64,000 nucleotides of DNA, from the NCBI GenBank assembly GCA_903916755.1, contig CAIWXW010000087.1, forward strand, positions 62,001 through 126,000, written 5' to 3'. Below, piece after piece: positions 19,558-29,745 of this stretch. The DNA is from an uncultured Opitutaceae bacterium (GTDB lineage: Bacteria > Verrucomicrobiota > Verrucomicrobiia > Opitutales > Opitutaceae). The notes under the pieces are model-generated. The model had not been told where the DNA came from. It searched no databases and was given only the letters and a program-made list of their open reading frames with translations. The translations under genes and the position numbers were made by a program. The number at the start of each line of letters is the position of its first letter. Position 1 is the stretch's first letter.

Positions 19558-22536
19558 TCAATTACCGGCCCCATCTTCAATTGGAAACAGTCGCCCGGTA
19601 AATTCGGGATCGCTCGTCGAAAGGCCAATCTGGTTTCGACCAATCGTTAGCTCCTTCGGGTCGGAAGGATAGAAGTCACTCGTCTCGCTTAAGATCGACT
19701 TTCCATTGAGCCAGACCTGGATTTTGCCGCCGTCGGGGTGGGTCCAGGTCCCCTTTCCAAATTCGACGTCAATCGTCTGGTATCCGGCGCTGACCGGCAA
19801 TGGATCGCTCACCGGCCCGCCCTCCCCCCAATGGTCAAATCCAAGGCGAATCTGCCCCGGTCCCTCGTAATGCACGAAAACGCTGTCAGCCGCCCCCGCG
19901 TGGCCCGCCGTGAGCAAGGGCTCGCTTCGATTTGGCCGCGCGGTGGGAAACAGCGCCGCAAGATGGACGCGGCGACTGGGAGGCGTCCCTCCGGGCGCCG
20001 GCAGCAAGAGGGCCGGGACCGGGTCGAGCGGATAGCTTTGGCCTCCGAAAACCGGGGCGACGATCTTGTCCGGCGGCCCGTAATCGCGCCAGGCAACGAT
20101 GCGCTCGACCGCCGCGTCAAAGTACTCCGGGTGCAGATGCGGAACGATCACGCGATCAAGCATGACCAGACAAGCCTCACGCCGACGCTGGCCCTGTCCG
20201 GGGGTAGTCGACCCTGCATCCGGGCGCGCCCATTGCATCACGAGCGTATGGCGACCCGAGGCCGACACGGGCAAAGGATCAGTCCATGACCAGCCCGCCG
20301 CATCCCGCCAACCCAATGCCAGACCCTGGTCTGACCCTCGTATCGCCAGCAACCCGTGCTGGCCATCAGAACGGACCAGCGAAAGCAGGGGTTGCGCCCG
20401 GGCCGCGGCTTCGGATCCCGGAAGCCTGAAACGCAGGCCCACCACATGTTCACTGCGACCCGGCAAATCACGCTGTCCGGGTGGCGAGGCGTCGGCCGAG
20501 TTCAAGTGCGACGCGGGAGGGCCGAGGGCCGCGCGCGCCCAGGAATTCTCGACGAGGGCTCCCAGCACTGGCGATCGCATTGCTCCGCTGACCTCGTTGA
20601 GCGCCGCGGGAGCGAGGCCCAGCACCCGCCCGGAAAAACTCAGCTGCGCGGCCGTTCCACCAATGAGGTTTATCCCGAAGAAAATGTCGCGGGACGTGGC
20701 GGGCCACGCTTCCTGCTGCCAGTGAAAGACCACGCCGCCGTCGAGCACCACCAGGACCTGGTTTCGCCATCGATCGCGGGCCGGATCCTCCCTGGACCAA
20801 GCGCTATCCGGGCTCGGCAGAAGCGATCCCAACGATATCACCACCTCGTGCGTCTTGGCATAATCAATCTCGATGGGCGCGGAGATTGCGGCTCCGCTGC
20901 CCCAGTGATCGAGCCCGAAGGCGATGTGGCGTTGATCGATGTAGCGGACGAAAAGGAAATCAGCCCGGCCGGTGCGGCCGGTCGTCACGAGCGGTTCGGC
21001 GGTACCCGCCCGGTCGGACGGAAACACCAGCGACCAACGCACGGGGCCGGGGAACTGCGTGCCCGGCGCCGAATCGCGGTCCAAATCCACGGGGATCCGA
21101 TACAGCCGCATCGTCACATCATGCCGATTGATCTCGGCCCGTTGCGCCGTGTCATAGCCCTCGTATTGATAAGGTCGAAACTGGAGCGGGTGCCGATCAT
21201 GGAGCAGCGGTCGACTGGAGGGGAGCATCGGATCCAGCGGCAAACCCCATAGCGATTCGGCAAATGCCAGGCGGTAGGCATCATAGGAGTTTCCCGCGCG
21301 AACCACGCGGTCGGCCCGCCGCTGGAACTGGTCCGGGAAGACCTGCCGCAGGGGCCCGGAGAAATTTACGGCGGCCAGCAGCAAGACCATCCCGATGAAG
21401 GCCGCCGTCCAGCCACGGCGCGCATGAGAGCGCCGGGCAATGAAGCGCTCGATCCCGTAACCGGCGCAAAGGCATAGGAACGGGACGACACAGCGGACCC
21501 GCCGGCCCTGGACGGCAAAAAGGGGTATCACATCCGACAGCACGAGGAGCCCGGCCGTGACTAGCCCAAGGCCGCCGGCATACCAGGCCAGACGCCCAAA
21601 ACGCCGTTCGCGGCAGGCAGTCCAGAGCGCATACGCCAAAGCGGCCAGCCAAACCAGGAGGAGCCCGCCCTCCCCGTACCAAAGATATCCCCCCATCACC
21701 CGATGCCCGAACGGGAAATCTCCCTTGGCGATCACGCCCCACTTGTAATCCTCCGCCACCAGATCGATCCCAAGCAGGTGCCCCGCCGCCACAATGGGGA
21801 GAATCGAACCCACCAGACCGGTGCCCGACCAGAAGGCGCGGCTCCAGAAGCGGGATCCATTCCCCGCACCCAGCAGGGTGTAGAGGATCAGCATGCAGCC
21901 GCCGAGCAGCCAGTAACCGTTATAGACGAGGAAGCCCACGCCCGCGGCCGCCCCGACCAGGAGTGAATTGCGGACGGTGGCCTTTCCCAGGGCCAGCAGC
22001 AGCGCGGCCAGCATCGCGCAAAGGGCGATATCATACGGAAAAAAGTGTCGGGAGTAATAGAAGAGGCTGTTGGCTCCCGCTGCCAGGAAGGCGCACCACA
22101 GCGCCTCCGCCTCCCCAGCCCCGGCCTTTCGGGCCACGCGCCAGAGGAGATAGATCGCCAGCACGGAAAAGAGGCCAAAGTAGGCGGCGACCACCGCCGG
22201 GCGCGGGCCCGCCCATTCCTCATACAGGCCTGGCGGCACGCTGAACCACCGAAAGAGAATGTGGTCAGGATGGCCGAGGAGTTCTTCTCCGGCTTCGTGC
22301 CATTGGCCATGCAGAAGGTACCGGGCGGCGAGCCGACCGTCCGTATAGCGATCCTCGTCCGGCCAAAAGCCCTGCCCGCCCAGACTGGCCAGCCAGACCC
22401 GCAATGCGAACGAGACAAGTAACAACGCGGCCAGGAAGCGTCGATAGGATCGCGAACTGCTTACTCCAGGGGAAGAGGACTCAGGGTGCCGGCTAGTCAA
22501 GGCCATGAAGAAGGATCGCTTCGCTCCCGTTGGCAA
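19558..22536 (-). CDS. GT-C-like (ArnT/PMT-like, second N-terminal family) membrane protein with three DHWG modules
   Basis: WLASLGGQGFWPDEDRYTDGRLAARYLL; hydrophobic N-terminal half; C-terminal modules. Start could also be 22506 (MALTSRHPES). Confidence 0.83.
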   Translation of the reverse strand: MPTGAKRSFFMALTSRHPESSSPGVSSSRSYRRFLAALLLVSFALRVWLASLGGQGFWPDEDRYTDGRLAARYLLHGQWHEAGEELLGHPDHILFRWFSVPPGLYEEWAGPRPAVVAAYFGLFSVLAIYLLWRVARKAGAGEAEALWCAFLAAGANSLFYYSRHFFPYDIALCAMLAALLLALGKATVRNSLLVGAAAGVGFLVYNGYWLLGGCMLILYTLLGAGNGSRFWSRAFWSGTGLVGSILPIVAAGHLLGIDLVAEDYKWGVIAKGDFPFGHRVMGGYLWYGEGGLLLVWLAALAYALWTACRERRFGRLAWYAGGLGLVTAGLLVLSDVIPLFAVQGRRVRCVVPFLCLCAGYGIERFIARRSHARRGWTAAFIGMVLLLAAVNFSGPLRQVFPDQFQRRADRVVRAGNSYDAYRLAFAESLWGLPLDPMLPSSRPLLHDRHPLQFRPYQYEGYDTAQRAEINRHDVTMRLYRIPVDLDRDSAPGTQFPGPVRWSLVFPSDRAGTAEPLVTTGRTGRADFLFVRYIDQRHIAFGLDHWGSGAAISAPIEIDYAKTHEVVISLGSLLPSPDSAWSREDPARDRWRNQVLVVLDGGVVFHWQQEAWPATSRDIFFGINLIGGTAAQLSFSGRVLGLAPAALNEVSGAMRSPVLGALVENSWARAALGPPASHLNSADASPPGQRDLPGRSEHVVGLRFRLPGSEAAARAQPLLSLVRSDGQHGLLAIRGSDQGLALGWRDAAGWSWTDPLPVSASGRHTLVMQWARPDAGSTTPGQGQRRREACLVMLDRVIVPHLHPEYFDAAVERIVAWRDYGPPDKIVAPVFGGQSYPLDPVPALLLPAPGGTPPSRRVHLAALFPTARPNRSEPLLTAGHAGAADSVFVHYEGPGQIRLGFDHWGEGGPVSDPLPVSAGYQTIDVEFGKGTWTHPDGGKIQVWLNGKSILSETSDFYPSDPKELTIGRNQIGLSTSDPEFTGRLFPIEDGAGN
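19565..21050 (-). repeat. Array of three DHWG modules encoded in CDS 19558-22536 (approximate bounds)
   Basis: AEPLVTTGRTGRADFLFVRYIDQRHIAFGLDHWG; divergent AQPLLSLVRSDGQHGLLAIRG; SEPLLTAGHAGAADSVFVHYEGPGQIRLGFDHWG. Confidence 0.72.
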
Positions 22537-22542
22537 TCGGGA

Positions 22543-24972
22543 TCATGCACCGCCGGCCGGCTTGGCGTCGCTTGAAACTCGGCTGATCGCTTCGGGGAAT
22601 TCCTGCTCACAGGATGATGCCCCGATGCCGTTCTGCCCGATGTAAATATCCCGAGGATCGGCCGGATAGGCGGGGACCCGGGCGGTCCATACCCTTTTGC
22701 CGTCGAGGTCGACATCCAGCTCGGCCTTCGCGCCCGGTTCGGGCCCAAAGGGGGCCAGCGACGGCATCAGGATTCGCAGGCGATGACCGGCGCCCTCGGC
22801 GACCGGAACGTCCCCGCTCTCCCATAGGCCAATCCCCCAGTGGTCATAACAGAAATGCACCACTCCCGGCCGCACGAATCGCAAGAACAGGACATCACCC
22901 CGCCCGGTTTCCCCGGTGACGAGCAAAGGCAAACCGCGGTTGATCACGCCGCTCGGAAAAGACAGCTTCAGTTGCACCACTCCATCGCCGGTCGTCCCTT
23001 CGGGCGGCGGGGTATATGGCATGCGGCGGACTGACAGGATTGTGCCGGAAAATGGGGGAAAGGGGGCGCCGGCCCGGTGGTCGGCAACGTGCAGGCTGCC
23101 CGGCGATCCATCGTAGAAATAGCGGCGCGCATCGAAGGCAGTTTGCCCGTCGAGCGAGATCCGCAAACCCCGTGAGATGTCCGCCACCGCCGCATGGCTC
23201 TTGCCATCGAAGTACGGGTGGCCCAGCGGCGGGAACAAGGACCCCATCTGCACCTGCAGCCGATGAACCGTCCCAAAATCGACCGGAAGGAGGGGGCTCC
23301 AGTCCACGGCATAGTTCGTGTGGTGAAAACCCAGCTTCACATGCTGTCGGTCGATATAGTTCACCAGCACGTAGTCAGACTCATAGTCCCAGCCGGTGGT
23401 CAGCAGGAGCTGAAGCTTGCCGTCGAGGCCACGGGGAAAGCGCAGCGCAATCTCCAACGGCCCGAATTGGGTGCCTCCTAGCCGTTCAGCCGCGTAAACC
23501 GGCAGATCGAATCCATGGGACAGACGCCGATACAAAGCGGAATTCGACTGCCGGAGCAGATCATGCACCTGGAAGTTGAGCATCACGCCCACGAACACGC
23601 TGAAGGCGGCGGCCAGGCCGCCGACCCAGCGCAGGCCGGTTCGCCACGGGGATGCGACCAGCCTCTCCGCTCCCAGCAGACCGATGCAGGCCAGGAGCAT
23701 GAGGGTCGGCGTGAAGTCGACCATGTACCGGCCGGTCGCCGATACGAACGTCAGCAGCAGGCCGCAGACGGAGGCAAAGAAAAGCGCGGTCGTGCCGACA
23801 AAGGCCCGCAGGTCCCGCGCCTGCGCCTCCGATCGCCGCTGCCAGGCCAGCGGCGCCAGGAACGCCAGCCACGCAAAGGGGAAATTGGCGAACAGGCCAT
23901 AGACGTATTCGATTCCCGAATAGGCCGCGGGCACCGGCGGCGGGTGAATCATCTTGGCAAAGGGGAAATAGCGGCTCCATTGCGCAGGGGCAAAAAAGTA
24001 GACGATGGCGTTGAACTTCACCAAGCGCAGGCTGAATAGCTTGCCGACCGCGCCGTAGGGGTTGGTGAACTGGTAGGTGGTCCCGAACTCAAAAGGGTCG
24101 CCGAATCGCGCGAAATTATACCAGGCGAGCCCGGCCATGACCAAGGCGAAGCCTCCCCCCAGGGCGGCGGCCCGCCCCCACCATTGCCGGTTCGGGATCC
24201 ACCGCCAGTGACCTTCCCGTCGCCCGCGCCACCAAAGGGCGCACCCGGGAACCGCGAATGCTGCCACCCCCGCCACATAGTTGGCCCGCGCCCCCACCGC
24301 GAGTCCGAGGCAGAGTCCCGCGGCGAACAGCCACGCGGCCATCCGCCGGGAATGCCAGGCCCGATAGATGCAACCCAGCATGAGCATCGCCAGGCAATAG
24401 CCCGCGGCGATCGGCTCCTCCCACAAACTCGGACGTCGCAGCACCGCATGGGTCATCGCCGCCAGTCCGAGGACCGAAATTCCCGCCACCAGCACGACCG
24501 CGCCCGAGTCGGGAAAATAGCGCCGCCGCAATGCCAGCCACAGCACGGCCGAGGCCACAAAGCCGCCGCCGGTAAAAATCAGGACCGCGTAATTCTGGGG
24601 CAAGTCGTGCCGGGTCAGCCACCGCCATGGCAGCCGCAACACGACGACCGGGGTTACGCCGTAATTGATGTAGATGTGGCCATGATAGAGAGAGGTGTCG
24701 TGCGGCAGTTCCGCGCCGTTACGCTGGCGCGGATCGAAGGGATCCTTGGCCGCGAGCAACCGGGGATCGGGCGCAATCGGCAGGTAGAGGTGGCCATGGA
24801 GGAATCCGTCCGTCAGCAGCTGGTAGTAGTCTCCTTGCGCCTCCGACGGGAACAGCGGCTGCGCGTCCGTGGTGTTGCTCGTGACCGTCCAGCGGTAAAA
24901 GAGCAGGATGGCCGTCACCAGGCAGAGCGCGAGCACCTGATCCCGCCGGGTCGCGGCGATTTCCGGTTTCAA
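22543..24972 (-). CDS. GT-C-like membrane protein (same N-terminal family as 602-3952) with two DHWG modules
   Basis: GDYYQLLTDGFLHGHLYL, HDTSLYHGHIYINYGVTPVV; modules ending in LGFHHTNY and FCYDHWGIG. Confidence 0.82.
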   Translation of the reverse strand: MKPEIAATRRDQVLALCLVTAILLFYRWTVTSNTTDAQPLFPSEAQGDYYQLLTDGFLHGHLYLPIAPDPRLLAAKDPFDPRQRNGAELPHDTSLYHGHIYINYGVTPVVVLRLPWRWLTRHDLPQNYAVLIFTGGGFVASAVLWLALRRRYFPDSGAVVLVAGISVLGLAAMTHAVLRRPSLWEEPIAAGYCLAMLMLGCIYRAWHSRRMAAWLFAAGLCLGLAVGARANYVAGVAAFAVPGCALWWRGRREGHWRWIPNRQWWGRAAALGGGFALVMAGLAWYNFARFGDPFEFGTTYQFTNPYGAVGKLFSLRLVKFNAIVYFFAPAQWSRYFPFAKMIHPPPVPAAYSGIEYVYGLFANFPFAWLAFLAPLAWQRRSEAQARDLRAFVGTTALFFASVCGLLLTFVSATGRYMVDFTPTLMLLACIGLLGAERLVASPWRTGLRWVGGLAAAFSVFVGVMLNFQVHDLLRQSNSALYRRLSHGFDLPVYAAERLGGTQFGPLEIALRFPRGLDGKLQLLLTTGWDYESDYVLVNYIDRQHVKLGFHHTNYAVDWSPLLPVDFGTVHRLQVQMGSLFPPLGHPYFDGKSHAAVADISRGLRISLDGQTAFDARRYFYDGSPGSLHVADHRAGAPFPPFSGTILSVRRMPYTPPPEGTTGDGVVQLKLSFPSGVINRGLPLLVTGETGRGDVLFLRFVRPGVVHFCYDHWGIGLWESGDVPVAEGAGHRLRILMPSLAPFGPEPGAKAELDVDLDGKRVWTARVPAYPADPRDIYIGQNGIGASSCEQEFPEAISRVSSDAKPAGGA
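22550..23465 (-). repeat. Array of two DHWG modules encoded in CDS 22543-24972 (approximate bounds)
   Basis: GPLEIALRFPRGL...LLLTTGWDYESDYVLVNYIDRQHVKLGFHH; GVVQLKLSFPSGV...LPLLVTGETGRGDVLFLRF...FCYDHWG. Confidence 0.7.
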
Positions 24973-25088
24973 GATCTGCCAGCAGAGGCATCAGCGATTG
25001 TCCTGACAAGTACCAAACCTGACCCCATACCGCGCCGCTCACAGTACTCGACATGCCGGCGTCGAAACGATCAATTCGGAGCCCGCTG

Positions 25089-27626
25089 ATGCCTATCCCG
25101 CTCATCCGCCGCCTGGCCTTGGCGACCGAACAGGAAAAATTTGACGCGCCGCTGCTGCTCGGCGAAGTCGCCATCGTATTTTGGGTCACCCAGGTCTGCA
25201 TCATCTTTGGAGGGATGAACCTACCCTGGTGGCCGGAGGCATTCTGGCTGGCGCTGGTGGGCTCCGCCATCTCATGGCGACTCGGCCTGCACCAGCGAAG
25301 CCGGGCCGGGGCCGCCTTCATCCTCCGTTCGCTCGCGGTGGCTCCCTTGCTCGCCCTGGTTATCTTTGCCGGCCTGGCCCTGGTTGGCTTCGAGGTCAGC
25401 CCCGCCACCGCCTTCTGGATTGGCTCGGCCATCGCCCTGCTGTTCCTGGCTTTCCATCTGTGCTTTGGGGCGGCGCGGGCGCGCTGGCCGGATGCGCCCC
25501 TCGAGATCTTTCGATGGCTGGCGATGGCCGCCGCTGCCATCGCGCTCTTGCTCCCCTTCTATGGCCGCCACGGCTTCGGCTCCGGGGATGTCAATTGGTA
25601 CGTCGCCATGCTGGCCGACGTAATCGTGCAGATTCGCCATGGCGTCTTCCCGGTATGGGTCGGCCAAAGCGAGTACGCCTTCAATGGTGCCATGTCGCCG
25701 CTGCGGCTCGCCCCTTTATTCCAATATGCGGGAGGCCTGCTCGACCTGCTTACGTGCCATGTCCTCGATCCCCTGACGCTGGCCAATGCCGTGGTCAGCG
25801 CCTTCGGTCTTTTGACCGCTGCCAGCGCGTACGCGGCCATCCGGCTGGCGCTGCCGAAGCGACCAAACTTGGCCTGCCTTCTCGCACTGCTCTGGCTGGC
25901 CTGCCCGGGTGTGCTGGCTCCGCTCTATGCCGGGTTTCAATATATGGAATGGATCGCGATGCCGTTCCTTCCGATCATGGCGTATGGCTGCTGGCGGCTA
26001 TGGGTCCACGATGACCGCCCGGCCCGGCTGGCGATCGTCGCCGGGCTCGCTGGAATGATGCTCGCCCATACCCCCACGGCGCTCTGGGGCGGCTTGTTTG
26101 CGGCCGGAATCTACCTCGCCCACGCCGTCGTCCGGAAGAACTGGCGCGCGCAGGCGGTACAGATCGCCGGCATGGCCGCCGTTTTCGCGATTCTCGGGGG
26201 TTTTCCGATCGGGTCGGTATTCGCCATCGACAATCGGGCCAGCATGGCCGGCTCGGGCCATCCCGCCTCGGTCGGCCTGGAGGCTATTTTCCCGGATAAT
26301 TTCCGCCCGATCAACCTCAACGACATGGGGCTCAAAAGCTACCAGCTCGGCTACGCGCTGATCGCGGTCGCTCTGCTCGCGCTCATCCTGCTCGCATGGC
26401 TGCGGCCCCGCGGTGGCCTGGTCTTCATCGGGACCATCCTGGTGGTCATACCCCTGACCACGCCGGTGCCGGGGCTCACGAATTGGATTTGGGCCCACGT
26501 CCCGGGCATCGTCATCACCATCACCAATTCACCGCCGCAGCGGCTATTCGAATTTTGGGCCATTTTCATCGTGTTCGCCTTTGTTCTGGCGATGAGCGAC
26601 TCCCGCCTGGTGCGTCGCCGGGGCCTCGAAGCCGGAATTCTGCTCTCCCTCGCGCTGGGCGGCCTCTGGTCGGCCCGCGAGGCCGCGAAGATGGTGGGCG
26701 GGCTCGCGCCAACCTTTGTCGGGGCCGCCGACGCCGCCATCGGCCTGCGGCCGGAAAACCTCCAACTGGCACGCTACGCCTATGCCACCTTCGCCCACGC
26801 GCCGGGATATGCCAGCCACGGGCACGTCGATCCCCTGCTGGAAAACCGGCTGCTGGATGCCTCGGGCCGCACGGTGCTGGCCGCCAACGCCGACGCGGCT
26901 GCACCCCAGTTGCGCGCCGACAGTGACATCGCAAACGTGCCGCGGCTCATCCAGGCCGGCCGTTGGCTGGCCACCAGCGACAACCACCGTCCGATTTACA
27001 AATTGGCCCCGTCGCTTCGCCTCGAGTCGGGACAGGCCTATGCCCTTCGCCTGGAATTCATCCATCCGGAAAAGGAAGGCGTGCTGCAGATCGTCACCCC
27101 CGAAATGTTCCGGGAATACCTGCTGCCGGACTCGGGCATCGGTCTAGCCCCTTCGTCCCTCGCCTTTGGTGCGCTGCCGACCAGCAGCCCGGTGGTCTCG
27201 CTTCAGCAGGGAGCGGGCAAGGCCGCCACGCCCGAGGCGCGGTTCGTGGCCCCGATTTCGTATGGCGAAGAGTTTGAATTCGCACGGTTTTGGCTCTTCA
27301 CCTACGACTTGGCAGACCTGCCGGTGCGCGTTTCGTCCTGGATTCCCTATCGGGCGGAAACCGAAACCGCGTTGCCCGCTTTTCTGGAAACTCCGCGCAT
27401 TTGGCAACGCGGCTGGGAAGCGAAGGTCAACGGCCGGCGGGTAGTCACCCGAGAGTCCGCGCAGCATCTCGTCATGGTGCCGCTCGCGCCGGGCACCAGT
27501 GAGGTGGAGTTGCGCTATCGTCCGCCCCTGTGGCTGGCGGGATGGTTCTGGCTCGCCGTGCTCGGCTGGATCCTTCTGCTGGGAGGCACCGTTCGCCAAA
27601 TCAGTCGCCCGACCGCTACCGCCTAG
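25089..27626 (+). CDS. Large polytopic membrane protein, YfhO-like (tentative)
   Basis: ~846 aa, many hydrophobic segments, C-terminal WQRGWEAKVNGRRVVTRESAQHLVMVPLAPGTSEVELRYRPPLW. Confidence 0.65.
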   Translation: MPIPLIRRLALATEQEKFDAPLLLGEVAIVFWVTQVCIIFGGMNLPWWPEAFWLALVGSAISWRLGLHQRSRAGAAFILRSLAVAPLLALVIFAGLALVGFEVSPATAFWIGSAIALLFLAFHLCFGAARARWPDAPLEIFRWLAMAAAAIALLLPFYGRHGFGSGDVNWYVAMLADVIVQIRHGVFPVWVGQSEYAFNGAMSPLRLAPLFQYAGGLLDLLTCHVLDPLTLANAVVSAFGLLTAASAYAAIRLALPKRPNLACLLALLWLACPGVLAPLYAGFQYMEWIAMPFLPIMAYGCWRLWVHDDRPARLAIVAGLAGMMLAHTPTALWGGLFAAGIYLAHAVVRKNWRAQAVQIAGMAAVFAILGGFPIGSVFAIDNRASMAGSGHPASVGLEAIFPDNFRPINLNDMGLKSYQLGYALIAVALLALILLAWLRPRGGLVFIGTILVVIPLTTPVPGLTNWIWAHVPGIVITITNSPPQRLFEFWAIFIVFAFVLAMSDSRLVRRRGLEAGILLSLALGGLWSAREAAKMVGGLAPTFVGAADAAIGLRPENLQLARYAYATFAHAPGYASHGHVDPLLENRLLDASGRTVLAANADAAAPQLRADSDIANVPRLIQAGRWLATSDNHRPIYKLAPSLRLESGQAYALRLEFIHPEKEGVLQIVTPEMFREYLLPDSGIGLAPSSLAFGALPTSSPVVSLQQGAGKAATPEARFVAPISYGEEFEFARFWLFTYDLADLPVRVSSWIPYRAETETALPAFLETPRIWQRGWEAKVNGRRVVTRESAQHLVMVPLAPGTSEVELRYRPPLWLAGWFWLAVLGWILLLGGTVRQISRPTATA

Positions 27627-29256
27627 CTTCGGGTGCCACCCGGTCGCCGAGCGATTCGATCCGAATAATCCGGCCCGTAAACCGCGGCCCGCTCGTCGAG
27701 CCCCCGGCTAAATTAATCCCGTAGGCAATCTGACCTGGACTGACGTGACTCGGAGGCTGTCGGCCGGCCAGTACCGTCCTGCCATCCAAATCCACTCGCA
27801 CCGCTTCCGGCTGGGTGGCGAGGGCCGGACGGCCGCTATAAAACGAAGAACCCTCCGGGGGAAAGAGGGCGCCCATGCTGATGGTCAACACGTGCCGGCT
27901 GCCCGGAGCGATCGCCAGGGAAGGCGAGACCAGCGCACTCCATCCCCAGCGATCCATGCTGATGCGGAGCCGCCCGTCTTCCTCGTAACTGACGTAGACC
28001 ATGTCGGCCACACCCGTCGTACCGGCCACGACGAGGGGATCGCCGGTGCCCGGCAGCCAGTGCGTGGGAAAGGTCACCTCGAGTCGGACCGCCCCGGGAT
28101 AACCGGCCCACGAGCCATCCGGCGACGGCAGGTGCGGAAACGCAGCGGCAACCGCCGCCGCCCCGGTCCGTCCCGGATCCAGCCGCGCCACTCGGCTGAA
28201 GAGTCCGCCAAACGCGGGTTCGATCCAATTCCAGCCGAGAACATTCTGCCCCAAGACCAGATCCCCGGGCGCGACCGAGGGCGAGGGCGCCGTCGTGGCC
28301 AGCACGGCCCGTCCCGCCCATTCAACCCAGAGTATGAACGGCAGCAGGCGGGGAGCAGGCTCCCCGGCTTGGGGCGCCGCCCCCACAGGCGGATAGAGAA
28401 AGCCGGCGCTCAGTCGCAGGGAGTACGCGGCTCCGGGTTGGTATTCGATGGCTTCCGACAATATTCCTTCCCAGCCCCAGGCGGCATATCCAATCCGCAT
28501 ATGGCGCTCACCATCATAATGAACATAGAAAAGTGCGGCCGCTCCCGGCCGGCCGCCCGAAATCAAAGGTTCGCTGTGTCCGGCCACGCCCTGGGGCAGA
28601 CTCACGGTGAGTTCGATCGGACCAGGGTGCGCCCCGAGGCCCTGGGGAAGTTCCGGCAGGAAGTCGGTCAGATGCATCACCGCTTGGCGCGCCTGGTTGG
28701 CGTCGCCACGCTCGGCCATTGCCACGGTTCCGTTGAAGAACGGCGCGGAGGTGCCGCTTCCGATCACGTTGGCGCCGAATACCACCTGTTGCGTCCGGAG
28801 CGGAAAGGCCTGCTTGCGATAGAGCAGCCTTCGGCCATCAACCGAAACCCACAGGAGGTCGCGAAGCTGGGCGGGAAGACCCGGAACCGTCAAAGCCCCC
28901 AGCGGGGCCAGCGCCCCCCAAACGATCTCAAGCTGGTGGGGCTCATCGACCGCTGCCGAAAAGGGTGGTGAATAGGAAAGTCCCTGCCCGATGTCGTCCA
29001 CGCCTATCCGGGCTTGGCCGTCGGCGTCCCACAGCCAGAAAATAAGCGAGCCCTGTCCGGGTCCACCGATGGCCAGCAACGGCTGGCCCCGACCGCGGTC
29101 ATACGACAGGCGCACCGTGAGCCGCAGGGGACCGGCCAGCAACCCGGGCTCGATGGCTTGGCCGGGACGCAACATCCCGTTCCCCGCGGCGAACGCCATC
29201 ACGCCCGAGGCGACGATGATGACCGCCATGCAAAAACCCCTCGTTGACGGTCTCAT
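27616..29256 (-). CDS. Secreted module-only protein with three DHWG-type modules
   Basis: Start at 29256 overlaps the GtrA stop (ATGA); hydrophobic leader MRPSTRGFCMAVIIVASGVMAFAAG; three modules incl. GDPLVVAGTTGVADMVYVSYEEDGRLRISMDRWGW...LAGGSTSGPRFTGRI. Confidence 0.75.
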   Translation of the reverse strand: MRPSTRGFCMAVIIVASGVMAFAAGNGMLRPGQAIEPGLLAGPLRLTVRLSYDRGRGQPLLAIGGPGQGSLIFWLWDADGQARIGVDDIGQGLSYSPPFSAAVDEPHQLEIVWGALAPLGALTVPGLPAQLRDLLWVSVDGRRLLYRKQAFPLRTQQVVFGANVIGSGTSAPFFNGTVAMAERGDANQARQAVMHLTDFLPELPQGLGAHPGPIELTVSLPQGVAGHSEPLISGGRPGAAALFYVHYDGERHMRIGYAAWGWEGILSEAIEYQPGAAYSLRLSAGFLYPPVGAAPQAGEPAPRLLPFILWVEWAGRAVLATTAPSPSVAPGDLVLGQNVLGWNWIEPAFGGLFSRVARLDPGRTGAAAVAAAFPHLPSPDGSWAGYPGAVRLEVTFPTHWLPGTGDPLVVAGTTGVADMVYVSYEEDGRLRISMDRWGWSALVSPSLAIAPGSRHVLTISMGALFPPEGSSFYSGRPALATQPEAVRVDLDGRTVLAGRQPPSHVSPGQIAYGINLAGGSTSGPRFTGRIIRIESLGDRVAPEARR

Positions 29257-29648
29257 GCGGGCGACGGCCCGCGGAAGATCCGCGCCTGCATGAACAGGTA
29301 ACTGATGGCAGTCTGCGCGACGTTGGCCAAGCCCGCTTCCAACCAAGCGGGAAAGGTGGTCCAGCGGGCCAGCGCCGTAAATACAATCCACTGAAGGGAA
29401 AAGGTGATTCCGACCATGACCAGGTATTCCCCGACCTGGCGTCCCGTGACGGACTGCTGGTTACCGAACGTCCACCATTTGTTCAGGCAAAAATGCACCC
29501 CCAAGGCGGGCGGGTAAGACAAGAGAAACGCCACCTGCCGCCCCACCAGATGCCCCCAAGCCCAGTTGAGGCCCATGAAGATCCCGGCCACGATGACACC
29601 CACCACGGCGAAGCGCACCAGGCGGCGGACCAAGGATCGGGAGAGCAT
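29253..29648 (-). CDS. GtrA family membrane protein (putative polyprenyl-phosphate-sugar flippase)
   Basis: ~131 aa with four hydrophobic segments; RFAVVGVIVAGIFMGLNW ... FLLSYPPALGVHFCLNKWWTF ... YLVMVGITFSLQWIVF ... ANVAQTAISYLFMQARIF. Confidence 0.82.
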   Translation of the reverse strand: MLSRSLVRRLVRFAVVGVIVAGIFMGLNWAWGHLVGRQVAFLLSYPPALGVHFCLNKWWTFGNQQSVTGRQVGEYLVMVGITFSLQWIVFTALARWTTFPAWLEAGLANVAQTAISYLFMQARIFRGPSPA

Positions 29649-29745
29649 CGTTCCAAAAACGCTATTGGAACCGTCGCGACAAGCCGCAAAAGAACCGAGG
29701 CCGCGCCCCTTCAGGGCGGCGGCGGAGGCACCCGCGCCATTGATT

